A stretch of DNA of 64,000 bases from Candidatus Aenigmatarchaeota archaeon (GCA_016181005.1 JACPAE010000001.1:62001-126000); one strand, 5' to 3'. Counted from the first letter of the stretch, positions 16,182-25,524 are shown. Notes: generated by a model from the sequence alone, not told the origin. Numbers and translations: made by a program.

Positions 16182-19100
16182 ATGCCACGATGTAGAATTT
16201 GCGACGTTGAGTACACTGATCCAAGGATTCATAGGGAACTTGCTCATCCAGATAGAGATGTAAAAGACATTACTGGGTCGACTTACGAAGTTATTGCAAG
16301 GGTGCCTCCTGGCTTGTTAGGCGGGGGGGATAGAAGAGGGGATAGGGAAGAAAGAGAACCTCCATCAGGCATCATTAAAGGAAAAGTAACTGACAGTAAA
16401 ACAGGTCAACCATTATCGGAAGTCGCTTACATACAAGCAGATTCACCCTATGTATCAAGGCCATTTAATGTCCCAACAGATCAAGATTCTTCATACCAAA
16501 TAACAGTCCCTACACGTGGAGGTGGCATAGAATATTCCGTAATAGCAACTGCCGATTTTTATAAAAAACCGCGTCCTAGAGTAGTTAGAGTAGCCCCAGG
16601 TCAGACTGTTAATAATGTTGACTTTTCATTAGAGCCTGATGAAGAAGCGTTGAAAAAACATGGGGAAGAAACTAAAGCGAAAAAGGAGGAGGAAAGAAAA
16701 CAGAGGGGTGAGAAGGCTAGTATTTGGCAACGTGGATGGTGGAGTAGGGAAAGATTGCTGATAGGAGGCGGTGCTTTTATTATTACCGCATTGACATATG
16801 CTATCTTTTACCGGCCTATAATTTTGGAGGGTCTAGGGTTCGACGATCCATCCGCACCTCCGTGGTGGATTTTAACTGTTTTTGTTCCTATCGCATTTTT
16901 CTTTGCAGTATACAATTTGATTCCAAGGGATATCAAAGATATAAGACCAATAGTTATCGGTGCTATTGCCGCTGGTGTTACATTTTTATTGCTTCAAATC
17001 GGTCCGTTGAGCACGATTAGGAGTCCTACTATACAATTTGGGATACCGTTGATTGTTTTCTTTGTGGTGGCATACGTAGCCCAAAACAATTTACAACAAC
17101 CTGGAGGTGTGGGACGCACGATATTATGGCTTACTGGTATTTTCGCAGTAATTGGTGTTGGTTTTTACGTTCTAAATTTGTTCACGACAGGCGCATTCCT
17201 AAACATTGAAACCTACCTTCAGCCATTAAATGTTCTCACAGTTGTCGGGGTGCCGCAAGAGACTGTAGACGGCATGAAGCAGGGCATAAGGGACGTACTC
17301 AAGTTCCTAAACGTACAAGCTATCAAGCCGTTGAAGCCTGAGGTTAAGAAGAGCGGTGGCTTTGAAGCTATCCAGCTGAATTTCGGGAGCAAGTTCAACG
17401 ACTACCGGCTGCCGACATTATTCGCAAGGATGGAATATTTATTGCCTGTGACTATTATAAACCCGAATAAAATCGAGACTGGTGTCGAACCTGTAAAAGG
17501 ATTCTACATAGACGAGGTGTATATAATTAACGGTTCTACCGACAAGGTAATCTGTGGTGTGGCTCCCCTTCCATTGAAAGTTGAGACTGCGAAGCAAGAG
17601 TCGCCAATATTCTCTGGCAGAGTTGATGTCGGTGATATACTCCCGCAGGAAGAAAAATCCCTCACTATACTATTTACAGGCCGTTCGCCAAAAATCACTG
17701 ACGAAGGAAAATATGTGAACTGCAGCTATACTGCATCATTTGGGAAGACCTACTCATTTACCCCGCTGGCACCTGTTAGAGTCAAGGAAAGTCCTAGCGG
17801 AGAGAACAGCGTAATCAAGGCGTGTGAAAAGGCGCAAAACAAGAGGGAATGTTACACTAGCCAGTGCAAAAGTTACTGCCAAGGGGTCATGCAGACGAGT
17901 AATGGAAGATACGGTGTTCACAACAAATTGGACGAACCGGCCACGAGGTATATAGAAAATACAAATGAATGCGAATGCAAGATAAAGAGGCTTGACAATG
18001 TAATGGACGACTTGTGCTTCATGTCAGGCAACAAGGCAAAACTGGAACTGAAGGCCCATTATAACTTTTTTGTCGAAGGCAAAGGTGAATTAGTGGTTGC
18101 GCAACAGGAGGCGGACCAGAAGCTGGTGCCAAAGCCGCGAGTGACGAGCAGTCTCGGTCCATTGACTGTTACGGCCTACTTTGTCCCCGACATTTACGTT
18201 GTGGAAAGGAATGCCGGTGTTGTTACATTGTTTGTGGACATAGCAAACGACGGCGAAGGGTCGGCGACGATAAACGATTATGAAATAAAGGACTTTGACA
18301 CGAGAACATGCGTACCTACAACTCCTCTGTCAGCAGATGCGAAGGCAAGCACCACTATAGTTTGCGATGCAACTGCCTTTGCAAAAGGCGCCAAGCTGCA
18401 GGGAAGGTTCACGACACTTCCCTTGATAGTCGATGTCAATTACAGTTATTCGCAGAAATATACCAAAGACTTGAATGTTGAGAAGAAGTCGATTTCTGAT
18501 ATTGTGACCGAAGGCAGTGACGAGTATATAGACTTGGACAGACAGTTCAGTCCTTTGCCGTATTACTGCGAACGAGGTTTGAATATTTATGGGAGTGGAG
18601 GACAGGCAATTAGTGTGGCTCCAGTTACACAGCCGACAGCTCCTAGCAGCTGTGATGGATGCACTCTACCAATCAAAGACACCAGCATCTTGCCGTCTGA
18701 AAGCGCAAGAATAAGTTATTGTAATTCAAGGCCGCAGAGTTCTGCGTGTGATACAGCTACGTGGAATAGAGTTGTGAAAAGGGCTCAAGAACTAGGGTTA
18801 AATCCAGCGTTAATTGTATCTTTATGGGGTGAGGAATCTGGTTTCTCTGATGCACTGGTACAATACAGTGCAGCGCTTGGGTGCGATCCCTACCACACAG
18901 TAGGATACGATAAAGAAATTGACGACCAACTTAACTGCGTAAGCGACTTGGTTAATAAAGGCAGTTACTTGAATTGTGGTGGGACAGAATTCTGCAGCTT
19001 TGCCAAGTGGTATTCTGCAGGACCTGCGTGCACGCTTACAAACAATCCTAACTTCTATGGAAATCTGGCGAAAATTTACAATGACTTCGTGCAGGCTGGT

Positions 19101-19379
19101 AAAGGAGCATTAACTTGTCAAGTGACGACAACGCCCACTACCGTAGCAAAAGGTAGCCTGGATTTCTGTGCACAAAAAATAAAGGATGGTCTAGGTGAGT
19201 GCGTTGTTGGACAGGGTGGATGTGTGAACAATAATGAATGTAGTCCTAATGAGTTCGGGCCGACTGGAGGTGGACTAGAATGTAGAAATGTTGGTGTGAG
19301 AGTTAATGTTTGTTGTTATAAAGATGAAAGTAATGATAGGTGCAAGTCGTTGTTTGAAGAATGGCTTAAGAGTACTTAA
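16182..19379 (+). CDS. Large membrane protein with regulatory-like beta domain and C-terminal lysozyme-like domain
   Basis: The 1065-residue protein opens with a zinc-finger-like CRICDVEYTDPRIHRELAH (C-x2-C...H...H). A carboxypeptidase-regulatory-like domain follows (GIIKGKVTDSKTGQPLSEV, residues 63-150), then a charged linker and about five membrane helices (190-350). A long outer region has paired cysteines and beta domains. Near residue 880 comes WGEESGFSDALVQYSAALG, which fits the catalytic Glu and helix pattern of transglycosylase/lysozyme folds, with FAKWYSAGP after it. A cysteine-rich tail ends the chain. The last 4 bases overlap the convergent lipoprotein gene. Codon choice is AT-richer in the first kilobase and after 18.6 kb than in the middle. 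Confidence 0.6.
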   Translation: MPRCRICDVEYTDPRIHRELAHPDRDVKDITGSTYEVIARVPPGLLGGGDRRGDREEREPPSGIIKGKVTDSKTGQPLSEVAYIQADSPYVSRPFNVPTDQDSSYQITVPTRGGGIEYSVIATADFYKKPRPRVVRVAPGQTVNNVDFSLEPDEEALKKHGEETKAKKEEERKQRGEKASIWQRGWWSRERLLIGGGAFIITALTYAIFYRPIILEGLGFDDPSAPPWWILTVFVPIAFFFAVYNLIPRDIKDIRPIVIGAIAAGVTFLLLQIGPLSTIRSPTIQFGIPLIVFFVVAYVAQNNLQQPGGVGRTILWLTGIFAVIGVGFYVLNLFTTGAFLNIETYLQPLNVLTVVGVPQETVDGMKQGIRDVLKFLNVQAIKPLKPEVKKSGGFEAIQLNFGSKFNDYRLPTLFARMEYLLPVTIINPNKIETGVEPVKGFYIDEVYIINGSTDKVICGVAPLPLKVETAKQESPIFSGRVDVGDILPQEEKSLTILFTGRSPKITDEGKYVNCSYTASFGKTYSFTPLAPVRVKESPSGENSVIKACEKAQNKRECYTSQCKSYCQGVMQTSNGRYGVHNKLDEPATRYIENTNECECKIKRLDNVMDDLCFMSGNKAKLELKAHYNFFVEGKGELVVAQQEADQKLVPKPRVTSSLGPLTVTAYFVPDIYVVERNAGVVTLFVDIANDGEGSATINDYEIKDFDTRTCVPTTPLSADAKASTTIVCDATAFAKGAKLQGRFTTLPLIVDVNYSYSQKYTKDLNVEKKSISDIVTEGSDEYIDLDRQFSPLPYYCERGLNIYGSGGQAISVAPVTQPTAPSSCDGCTLPIKDTSILPSESARISYCNSRPQSSACDTATWNRVVKRAQELGLNPALIVSLWGEESGFSDALVQYSAALGCDPYHTVGYDKEIDDQLNCVSDLVNKGSYLNCGGTEFCSFAKWYSAGPACTLTNNPNFYGNLAKIYNDFVQAGKGALTCQVTTTPTTVAKGSLDFCAQKIKDGLGECVVGQGGCVNNNECSPNEFGPTGGGLECRNVGVRVNVCCYKDESNDRCKSLFEEWLKST

Positions 19380-20314
19380 TATCCGCCTGTTTTCGGCAAA
19401 GCATTTGGAACTGCAGGTGTTGCTTCCTGCGTAGGAGTCGGAGAAACTGTTGCTGACGGACTAGGAGTTTGCGTCTGAGTCGGGCTTGGAGTCTGTGTAG
19501 CCGTAGGTGACGGAGGTGGTGGAGGAGTAGGTGTTGCTGGAGGTGCAGTAGGCGTAGGCGTTGGAGTAGTTCTTGATGGTCTATCATATCTTGATGGAAC
19601 TTTACTGTCTCTACCTGTAATCCAGTCTAGCCAGTCTGAATCGACTGACAGATGCAATAAGCCGTCTATATCTCTATAAGCTTTCACAGGATGATCGACA
19701 GGTGCTTTGCCTCTCACACTTGTATAGTGCCTTGTGACATTCTCTGCCCCTTGCCTTATTCTAAAAGCAGGTGTCCTTTGTAAGTTCTCCCATATCTGAT
19801 CTAGCTGTCCTGGCGTTTGATAAGGAACCTCGACTATGTATTCCAATACACCATTTAATCCTGGGACAAAAGCGTGTGCTTTAAATTTAGCTATGCCTTG
19901 ATTTATTGCATAACTATGAAATTCGCGCTGCTCATCTTCTGAATAAATTGCAGCTATCAAATCAATATTATAAGGTATTTCTACACGATCGTTCGCTGTT
20001 TGAGCTATTTCCAAGCTATTTATGTCGCCTTGTGTGAACCTGACGCTATCCCCCCTCCTAATCCTATATGCCCACCTTGTGGCTGAATCTGAGTCATCTG
20101 TTCTAAAGGAATAGTTTTCTTCCTGACCATTGCGTTGTATACGCAGATTATAGGTTGTTCCTAATCCGTCCCTTGTTTCAACAAAATCGCTTATAGCTTC
20201 TCCTTCTCTCCTTCCTGTATCGGCTGGTTGAGCCTGTCCACATGCTGTAGCTCCCAAAGCATACAAACCTGCTAATGTAGCGAGCACGACATTTGCTCTT
20301 TTGTAATTGACCAT
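19376..20314 (-). CDS. Secreted lipoprotein-like protein with Pro/Thr-rich tail ending LPKTGGY
   Basis: The 312-residue protein has a basic start, a hydrophobic stretch and ATAC (Cys25), a possible lipobox. The central domain (residues 45-235) is not recognised. From about residue 240 the chain is almost only Thr, Pro, Ser, Ala and Gln, like a wall-spanning or glycosylated stalk. It ends in ALPKTGGY: an LPxTG-like pentapeptide, but without the hydrophobic helix and basic tail that sortase substrates need. The 3' end overlaps the convergent 1065-residue gene. Confidence 0.6.
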   Translation of the reverse strand: MVNYKRANVVLATLAGLYALGATACGQAQPADTGRREGEAISDFVETRDGLGTTYNLRIQRNGQEENYSFRTDDSDSATRWAYRIRRGDSVRFTQGDINSLEIAQTANDRVEIPYNIDLIAAIYSEDEQREFHSYAINQGIAKFKAHAFVPGLNGVLEYIVEVPYQTPGQLDQIWENLQRTPAFRIRQGAENVTRHYTSVRGKAPVDHPVKAYRDIDGLLHLSVDSDWLDWITGRDSKVPSRYDRPSRTTPTPTPTAPPATPTPPPPPSPTATQTPSPTQTQTPSPSATVSPTPTQEATPAVPNALPKTGGY

Positions 20315-20319
20315 TTTTG

Positions 20320-20330
20320 GTTCACCGAAC
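20320..20330. promoter_or_regulatory. Short palindrome upstream of the Pro/Thr-rich lipoprotein gene
   Basis: GTTCACCGAAC is an inverted repeat of 4 bp with a 3-base spacer. It lies 6-16 bases before the ATG at 20314 and downstream of a TATA-like TTAAATAG at about 20352-20359, where transcription would begin. It could be an operator, but a chance match of this length is possible. Confidence 0.3.
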
Positions 20331-20403
20331 AGTAATAATACTACACCGATAACTATTTAAGCTTTTCGCTACTGGTTAGTGAAGACTAGATTATTCAAGA
20401 TAG

Positions 20404-22113
20404 CTAAACTGGAAAAGTCAATTGTATACCATTAATTAAATTAATGTAACCGTCCCAATCAAGATAGGCTCCTGGATCTGTATGGCAGTCGGAACCACCA
20501 CCGCCGGATACAGGACATCCTGGAACTTCGTTATGGCCTATTATATGAGACCTGTCTATTGGGATATTGTATTTTGTTGCTAGCCATTTAGTCAATGTGG
20601 CGGACGCTTGCAACATTTCCGGTGTCCAAGTACTCGGATCTCCAGAGCGGCCTTCGTGTTCTATACCAATACTGTGCACATTGTAATCATAATATCCGGC
20701 ATGGAATGCTATGTCCTTATCTGAAACGACTTGCGCTATTTTTCCAGTTTTGCTTATTACATAATGTGCGCTTACTTGCCTAGTGCTCCCCCTAAGTGCG
20801 TTTATGCAAGCCTGATAACCCCCTTCACATGTGTGTACAACTATGTATTTTATGTCAGTCCCGTCTGCTTCTCTATTTGCAATATTGTAATTAAATCCAG
20901 AAGTACCACCGCCAACAAATACTATATCAAGGTCTAATGGTGTACCAGGAACAATTACAGGTTGTGGAACTGTGGGAGGTGTGCCTTCAGGAACTCCATG
21001 TAAAGGAACTTCAAAAACAGGTGTGCTTGAAGGGAACCCGAGTAATTTGTCGCCACTTAGAACATAGAAATTCATTTCCAAATTCCTTAAATTAGTTGTT
21101 TTCTGCACAGTGTCGTATACCGGATATAGATTTTGTTTATCTTTTATATTCACCAAAGCGCCTACGCTCGAGGAATAATCGTATGTGCAAGTTTTAGTGT
21201 ATAATGGAATGCAACCCCCCATTGGACTGCAACCACATCCGTTTGAATCTACATCTAATTGACATTGACCTTCATTATCAACATAAGAGTTTACACCTAT
21301 CTTTAAAATAACATCTATATTTGTTGAATCAAGTTGTGAATCCAAATTACCGATATTTTGTTTGATTAAATTTTCATATTGATTTAAAGCATTTGGACAT
21401 TTTTGTTCAAGATTACTTTTTTTATCCAGAGGTGTTGGTGGTGAAAAACATTTAGATTCGACTATACTCTTACATTCAGAAGGCATTTGTTGTTCTGAAA
21501 ATTCTATTGCATCATTTATGGAATCTCTTGCTACAAAATTTTCATTAGCTTTATCAACTAACACTTTTACATTTAATTTCACAACTTCGTTAACATCTGG
21601 TATGTCTGATATCTCAATATTTTTACTAGTGAATTTAATCTTTGATTCTGATACTGGTTTAATGCTTACACTAGCAAGTTTATCGACTTTAACCTCTATT
21701 TGAGGTATTTCTATATTAATTTTTTCGGTTTCTTTTCTTAAAGAAGATAAATATTCATTGAATCTCCCTTGCAGTATTTGGGTTAAATCGTTTTCTAGTT
21801 TTCCGGGTGGACAAGTTTTTTCGAAAGTTCTCCAAAAAGGAAGATTGGCGAATCTTATTGGTTCACATATTTCTCCAGTAGAATATCCACCATATTTTAA
21901 AGTTTCGTAAGTACCTTGGTATGCTGAATAAATTAAAGCTTGGTTTATTGCTCTTTTCACAAACTCCATCTGATTTATTCCTTCGACGATAATCCGTTCG
22001 TTAAAGTCCCTCACAACAGTTTGGGATTCGTATGATAACGTAAGTGAGTATATGCCTATCAGTGTGAGAATGCCTGCAGCAGCTACCAATGCCACGTTTG
22101 CTACCGACTTCAT
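20404..22113 (-). CDS. Pilin-like protein fused to N-acetylmuramoyl-L-alanine amidase (amidase_2) domain
   Basis: The start is ATG 22113, which overlaps the stop of the preceding gene (ATGA). The N-terminus MKSVANVALVAAAGILTLIG and following residues form one hydrophobic helix, then a beta-rich pilin-type body with several Cys. After a proline-rich linker comes an amidase_2/PGRP domain (about 417-560): VVHTCEGG with His427, GHNEVPG with His527 and HTDPG with Asp546 as zinc ligands, plus ISKTGKIAQVVSDKDIAFHA. Such enzymes cut the bond between muramic acid and the stem peptide of bacterial peptidoglycan. The protein is 569 residues. Whether the leader is cut is unclear, because the KG motif is missing here. 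Confidence 0.8.
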   Translation of the reverse strand: MKSVANVALVAAAGILTLIGIYSLTLSYESQTVVRDFNERIIVEGINQMEFVKRAINQALIYSAYQGTYETLKYGGYSTGEICEPIRFANLPFWRTFEKTCPPGKLENDLTQILQGRFNEYLSSLRKETEKINIEIPQIEVKVDKLASVSIKPVSESKIKFTSKNIEISDIPDVNEVVKLNVKVLVDKANENFVARDSINDAIEFSEQQMPSECKSIVESKCFSPPTPLDKKSNLEQKCPNALNQYENLIKQNIGNLDSQLDSTNIDVILKIGVNSYVDNEGQCQLDVDSNGCGCSPMGGCIPLYTKTCTYDYSSSVGALVNIKDKQNLYPVYDTVQKTTNLRNLEMNFYVLSGDKLLGFPSSTPVFEVPLHGVPEGTPPTVPQPVIVPGTPLDLDIVFVGGGTSGFNYNIANREADGTDIKYIVVHTCEGGYQACINALRGSTRQVSAHYVISKTGKIAQVVSDKDIAFHAGYYDYNVHSIGIEHEGRSGDPSTWTPEMLQASATLTKWLATKYNIPIDRSHIIGHNEVPGCPVSGGGGSDCHTDPGAYLDWDGYINLINGIQLTFPV

Positions 22114-23699
22114 GTTACACCAATCCCTATGATTTTTACCAGTGAGTCTTTGTTGTAAGGCAGGACGAAGACTGTGTTGAAGACCACATTTGTCGGCTTG
22201 GGCTCTGATAAAATTCCGCCTGGAGGTATAGTAGCATATCCTGTTAAAATTGATGTTCCTGTCGTCGATTGCCCATTTTGTGTTATTCCACAAACCTCAT
22301 TGCTTTTCTCTTTTAATGCATTGCAAAAAGTCGACTCGTCTTGATAGAATGAAAAATCATCACACCATCCTTCGTGCAACTTAGGTGAGAATTGCCAGAC
22401 AAGAAAACCATCGGCACCTTTGCTGAAGAAACTATCTATATCACTTTTATAAGCTTCGCTCTTTCTAATTTGGTTCACATTGGCGCATGGTTGACAGTTA
22501 GAGCATATAAACTCATTGGGTGTAAAGCCGTCAGACTTGTGATAAGTGACTATACCCACTTCACCAAGAAAATATGGTTTATTAAGTTGGTTGGCAATTT
22601 TTAACTCTTGTAATTGATAATATTTACTTTCGTCCGATAATGGTCTATAAGCATCAGGATAATAGTGCGATGTTACAAGGTCTACTGTTGATATCGAATG
22701 TAATCTCCGATAGCTGCCGTCATCTATTGTTGCACCAGGTGTTAGACTGCCTACAACCCCTATCGAAATTAAGTGGTTTGGATCGGCAGATTTTATAGCT
22801 TTGCTCATATCCTTTACAAAATTGTAAAATGCATCATAACATCCTTGATTTTGATTCTTATCACAGGTGGGTTCATTTGCTAGTTCCCATGCAAATATTA
22901 CATCATTGTTTTTGTGGTTGGGTGCTGATACAAAATCTATTACGCCTTGTCTCCAATTAGAATCTATTGCACCTTCTAAATAATTTATTTTATAACCTTC
23001 GTCAAACCAATAAGTAGGATTTTCTACTTTAAACCTGTTATTAACAAAGTCGTCTAAAACTATTAAAAATTTTACATTGTATTTTTTCCCGAGATTTAAC
23101 AATGCATCCATATTTGGACCATTAAATACACGTATTATAGTCGTGCCACAGCTTCCTGAAAGGTATTTAACAAAATTTTCCATGTCTTGTGCTGTATACT
23201 CATCACTAAATTCACTTGCCATCCAATGTGCATTCACACCAATAAACTTGAATTCTCCGTCATTGAGAGTCAATTTTGTACCTGCAACTTTTACAAATCC
23301 TGAACCTCTGCATAAAGAAAGAGTTGGTGTAGGTGGTGCTTCTTCCTCTGGTGGTGGTGCTTCTTCCTCTGGTGGCTCTGCTGGTAGTTCTCTAGGTTCT
23401 ATTCCTATAGAAATATAATAGTTATCAGTTCCAACTAATTTTTCAAACTGACTTTTAATAGCCCCGTTTGTTGGCTTGTTCAAAATATAATTTGTTCCTA
23501 TAGTTTCGTATGTTGTCTTGTCAGCAGATTCTGAAGACAATAAAGCAAGCAAAGCATGCTGAGTCTTTTCGGATTCATAAGTGTAAACCAGCTCCCTATC
23601 AGCCGTCATCTTCACAACTGTAGGTGGCACAATCAAACCCGCCATTATTGTCATAGTGCCTATAAGTCCGATGAGCGGTAATTCTGCTAAAGATTTCAT
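22110..23699 (-). CDS. Pilin-like protein with inserted GH5-type glycoside hydrolase domain
   Basis: The 529-residue protein starts MKSLAELPLIGLIGTMTIMA (hydrophobic anchor) and a pilin-like body to residue 100. After a linker rich in PEEE and PPP (105-125) there is a GH5 (beta)8 domain, residues 130-470: FIGVNAHWM, FAWELANEP with acid/base Glu276, and KPYFLGEVGIV with nucleophile Glu380. The GH5 fold includes endo-glucanases and beta-mannanases, so the exact substrate is open. A short segment (GYATIPPGGIL ... VVFNTVFVLPYNKD) after it appears to return to the pilin body. It overlaps the gene before (23696) and after (22113) by 4 bases. Confidence 0.8.
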   Translation of the reverse strand: MKSLAELPLIGLIGTMTIMAGLIVPPTVVKMTADRELVYTYESEKTQHALLALLSSESADKTTYETIGTNYILNKPTNGAIKSQFEKLVGTDNYYISIGIEPRELPAEPPEEEAPPPEEEAPPTPTLSLCRGSGFVKVAGTKLTLNDGEFKFIGVNAHWMASEFSDEYTAQDMENFVKYLSGSCGTTIIRVFNGPNMDALLNLGKKYNVKFLIVLDDFVNNRFKVENPTYWFDEGYKINYLEGAIDSNWRQGVIDFVSAPNHKNNDVIFAWELANEPTCDKNQNQGCYDAFYNFVKDMSKAIKSADPNHLISIGVVGSLTPGATIDDGSYRRLHSISTVDLVTSHYYPDAYRPLSDESKYYQLQELKIANQLNKPYFLGEVGIVTYHKSDGFTPNEFICSNCQPCANVNQIRKSEAYKSDIDSFFSKGADGFLVWQFSPKLHEGWCDDFSFYQDESTFCNALKEKSNEVCGITQNGQSTTGTSILTGYATIPPGGILSEPKPTNVVFNTVFVLPYNKDSLVKIIGIGVT

Positions 23700-24355
23700 T
23701 CTACCACCACGACTCTTAGCATCCCCATGTTTGTTTCATCATCTGAATATCGTATGTTAACTGGAAAGGCACCGTCTAGAATTGTTGCTGCCTCGTATCC
23801 GCATTCTTCAAAAGCCAACGTTTGCAATCCTTTGTCAAAGATTTTTGGTATGTCATTTTGGTTAAAGTTCATCAAGCATGAGGTAATGTTGCCAAGCAAC
23901 TGTATTTGCTGGTCAGGAGTTAGGTAATCCAATGGGGGGTATAAGACTGAAAACCAGCCGTTTCCATTTTTAATGTCAGAAACCGCGATGAAAGCGAATG
24001 ACTCTGGAGGTGAGCTAGCATATTTGCATATTCCTCCTCCTGTAGCAACATCTACTTTACAAACTGCCAAGTTGTCTACCTTCAGTTCAGCTAATTTAAA
24101 AAGATTAGAATCTAATTTAGCGCTGTCAAATTTCCCACGATAAGTTACATCACCATCAGCATATGCTAATGCAGGATTTGACATTAATGAATTTCCTAAA
24201 ATTATTGCCTTATTTTCAAATTCTTTCTCTTCAATAACAGGCGTGACTTTAACAACATCAGAAGGAAGAACTATAGCAAGAGTTACAGCTATGAGACCGG
24301 TAAATAAAAGCGCGAAAAGAGGTTCGATGTACGATGCCATTCCTTTTCTTTTCAT
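23696..24355 (-). CDS. Pilin-like protein with class III signal peptide
   Basis: The start is ATG 24355 (MKRKGMASYIEPLFALLFTG), giving 219 residues. The KRKG-M motif followed by one hydrophobic helix is a class III prepilin leader. The ectodomain has paired cysteines and no enzyme motif. It begins 5 bases after the upstream lysozyme-like gene and overlaps the GH5 gene by 4 bases. It is probably a structural or minor pilin. Confidence 0.65.
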   Translation of the reverse strand: MKRKGMASYIEPLFALLFTGLIAVTLAIVLPSDVVKVTPVIEEKEFENKAIILGNSLMSNPALAYADGDVTYRGKFDSAKLDSNLFKLAELKVDNLAVCKVDVATGGGICKYASSPPESFAFIAVSDIKNGNGWFSVLYPPLDYLTPDQQIQLLGNITSCLMNFNQNDIPKIFDKGLQTLAFEECGYEAATILDGAFPVNIRYSDDETNMGMLRVVVVE

Positions 24356-24360
24356 AACCA

Positions 24361-25191
24361 TCAACAAGGTCCAAGTCCACAATTGTTTGCATTGGTTTTC
24401 CAGGGACACCAATTTGTGCCGCCACTTGAAATTTCATATGCCTTTTGCATGTTTACTTCAGCATTTCCATATCCGTAATCCTGTTTGCACCGTTCAAGAG
24501 CATTTTGATCGACTATCTGGCATCTTGGATTGCTATAATCATGATTCCATGTAATGCCAGCTGGACAGCGGTCTAACAGATTTGTTTGGAACAGACCGAC
24601 GCTATAGTCTGCACTTGTTCCTCTTAAGCATGCGTCATTCAAAGCTCGTGTATTCCCCCCGCTTTCTTTCTGACATATCTGCGATGCTGCCTCCGCCGCT
24701 GAACCGAATACTGCTCGTAATTTCTCTGGAGAGCATTCGCCAGAACCCAATTCACACGTTCCAGACTTCGGAATTCCTATACTTGGTGCTGTATCTGATT
24801 TTGATAGATGAAGAGTCGCCTTGCCTGATTCTTTACTTATAACCAAGAACTTGATGTCCTCCTCTGAAAATTCTTTATCTATCCGAAGAAAGGCTTTGGA
24901 TTCGGAGCACGCATTCTCAGCACACACTTCAACATAGCCGCTTGTTTTAACTGTGACTTTGTAATCTTTTCCTTCAGGGAACTCGTGGCTTAATGTTATG
25001 CTGCCGGGTGAATTGTATGCAATGCTTAGGAGACCTGCAACCGTTTTTGCCTGGTTGTTGACAGACTCTTTGTCAAGAACTGTCCTTATGTCGTTAGACA
25101 TTGCCGGCAGTTGTGTAGCAAGCAATAAAACCGAGATGGCAATAAAGCCGACGTTGACTAGTGCATCGACAACTACGACACCCTTTTTCAT
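24361..25191 (-). CDS. Pilin-like protein with C-terminal lysozyme-like transglycosylase (SLT) domain
   Basis: The 276-residue protein begins MKKGVVVVDALVNVGFIAIS (class III leader), then a compact pilin body. The C-terminal 120 residues contain ICQKESGGN with catalytic Glu176 and SVGLFQTN (197-204), followed by the conserved aromatic AYEI..GG..WCPW. This is the SLT/lysozyme fold that cleaves the glycan strands of peptidoglycan. Eight or more cysteines in this domain suggest disulfides outside the cell. The TGA is 5 bases before the next ATG. Confidence 0.82.
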   Translation of the reverse strand: MKKGVVVVDALVNVGFIAISVLLLATQLPAMSNDIRTVLDKESVNNQAKTVAGLLSIAYNSPGSITLSHEFPEGKDYKVTVKTSGYVEVCAENACSESKAFLRIDKEFSEEDIKFLVISKESGKATLHLSKSDTAPSIGIPKSGTCELGSGECSPEKLRAVFGSAAEAASQICQKESGGNTRALNDACLRGTSADYSVGLFQTNLLDRCPAGITWNHDYSNPRCQIVDQNALERCKQDYGYGNAEVNMQKAYEISSGGTNWCPWKTNANNCGLGPC

Positions 25192-25217
25192 AACTCTATT
25201 TTGTTTTTAGGATTAAA

Positions 25218-25511
25218 TTATGGGCACGAACGGGCCTGAATGCATTTGGAATCGTCTGAGGCGCGCTTCAGGACTTCTGTGCAGCACTGGTCTCTTGTAG
25301 GTACCCCTTCACACTCCTGATCCCATTTTGGGCACTGCCCTCTTACTATCCAGTTGCTGCAGTATGCTAGCCTCTTGGAATAGCAGCCGGCCTCCTTGCT
25401 GCCGAAATTGCTCACATCTATCCACTGGGCGAAAATCGCTATGATGAAGAAGAATGTTATTGCAATGACTCCCACGATGAAGACTGCCTGAACTGCGACT
25501 GCTTTGGACAT
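25218..25511 (-). CDS. Small cysteine-rich pilin-like protein
   Basis: The start is ATG 25511 (MSKAVAVQAVFIVGVIAITF), 97 residues, one N-terminal hydrophobic helix then a short ectodomain. Its pattern EAGCYSKRLAYCSNW...C...C...CC is shared with the proteins at 25619 and 30441 (C-x4-6-(Y/F)-C...W...C). It is probably a minor pilin with disulfides. A perfect 7-bp inverted repeat lies just upstream. Confidence 0.6.
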   Translation of the reverse strand: MSKAVAVQAVFIVGVIAITFFFIIAIFAQWIDVSNFGSKEAGCYSKRLAYCSNWIVRGQCPKWDQECEGVPTRDQCCTEVLKRASDDSKCIQARSCP

Positions 25512-25524
25512 ATTAAACACTTGT

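Noticed and set aside
22114-22293. 60-residue N-terminal extension of the amidase fusion
   Set aside because: It overlaps the coding end of the GH5 gene in another frame; the ATGA junction at 22113 gives the leader-type start.
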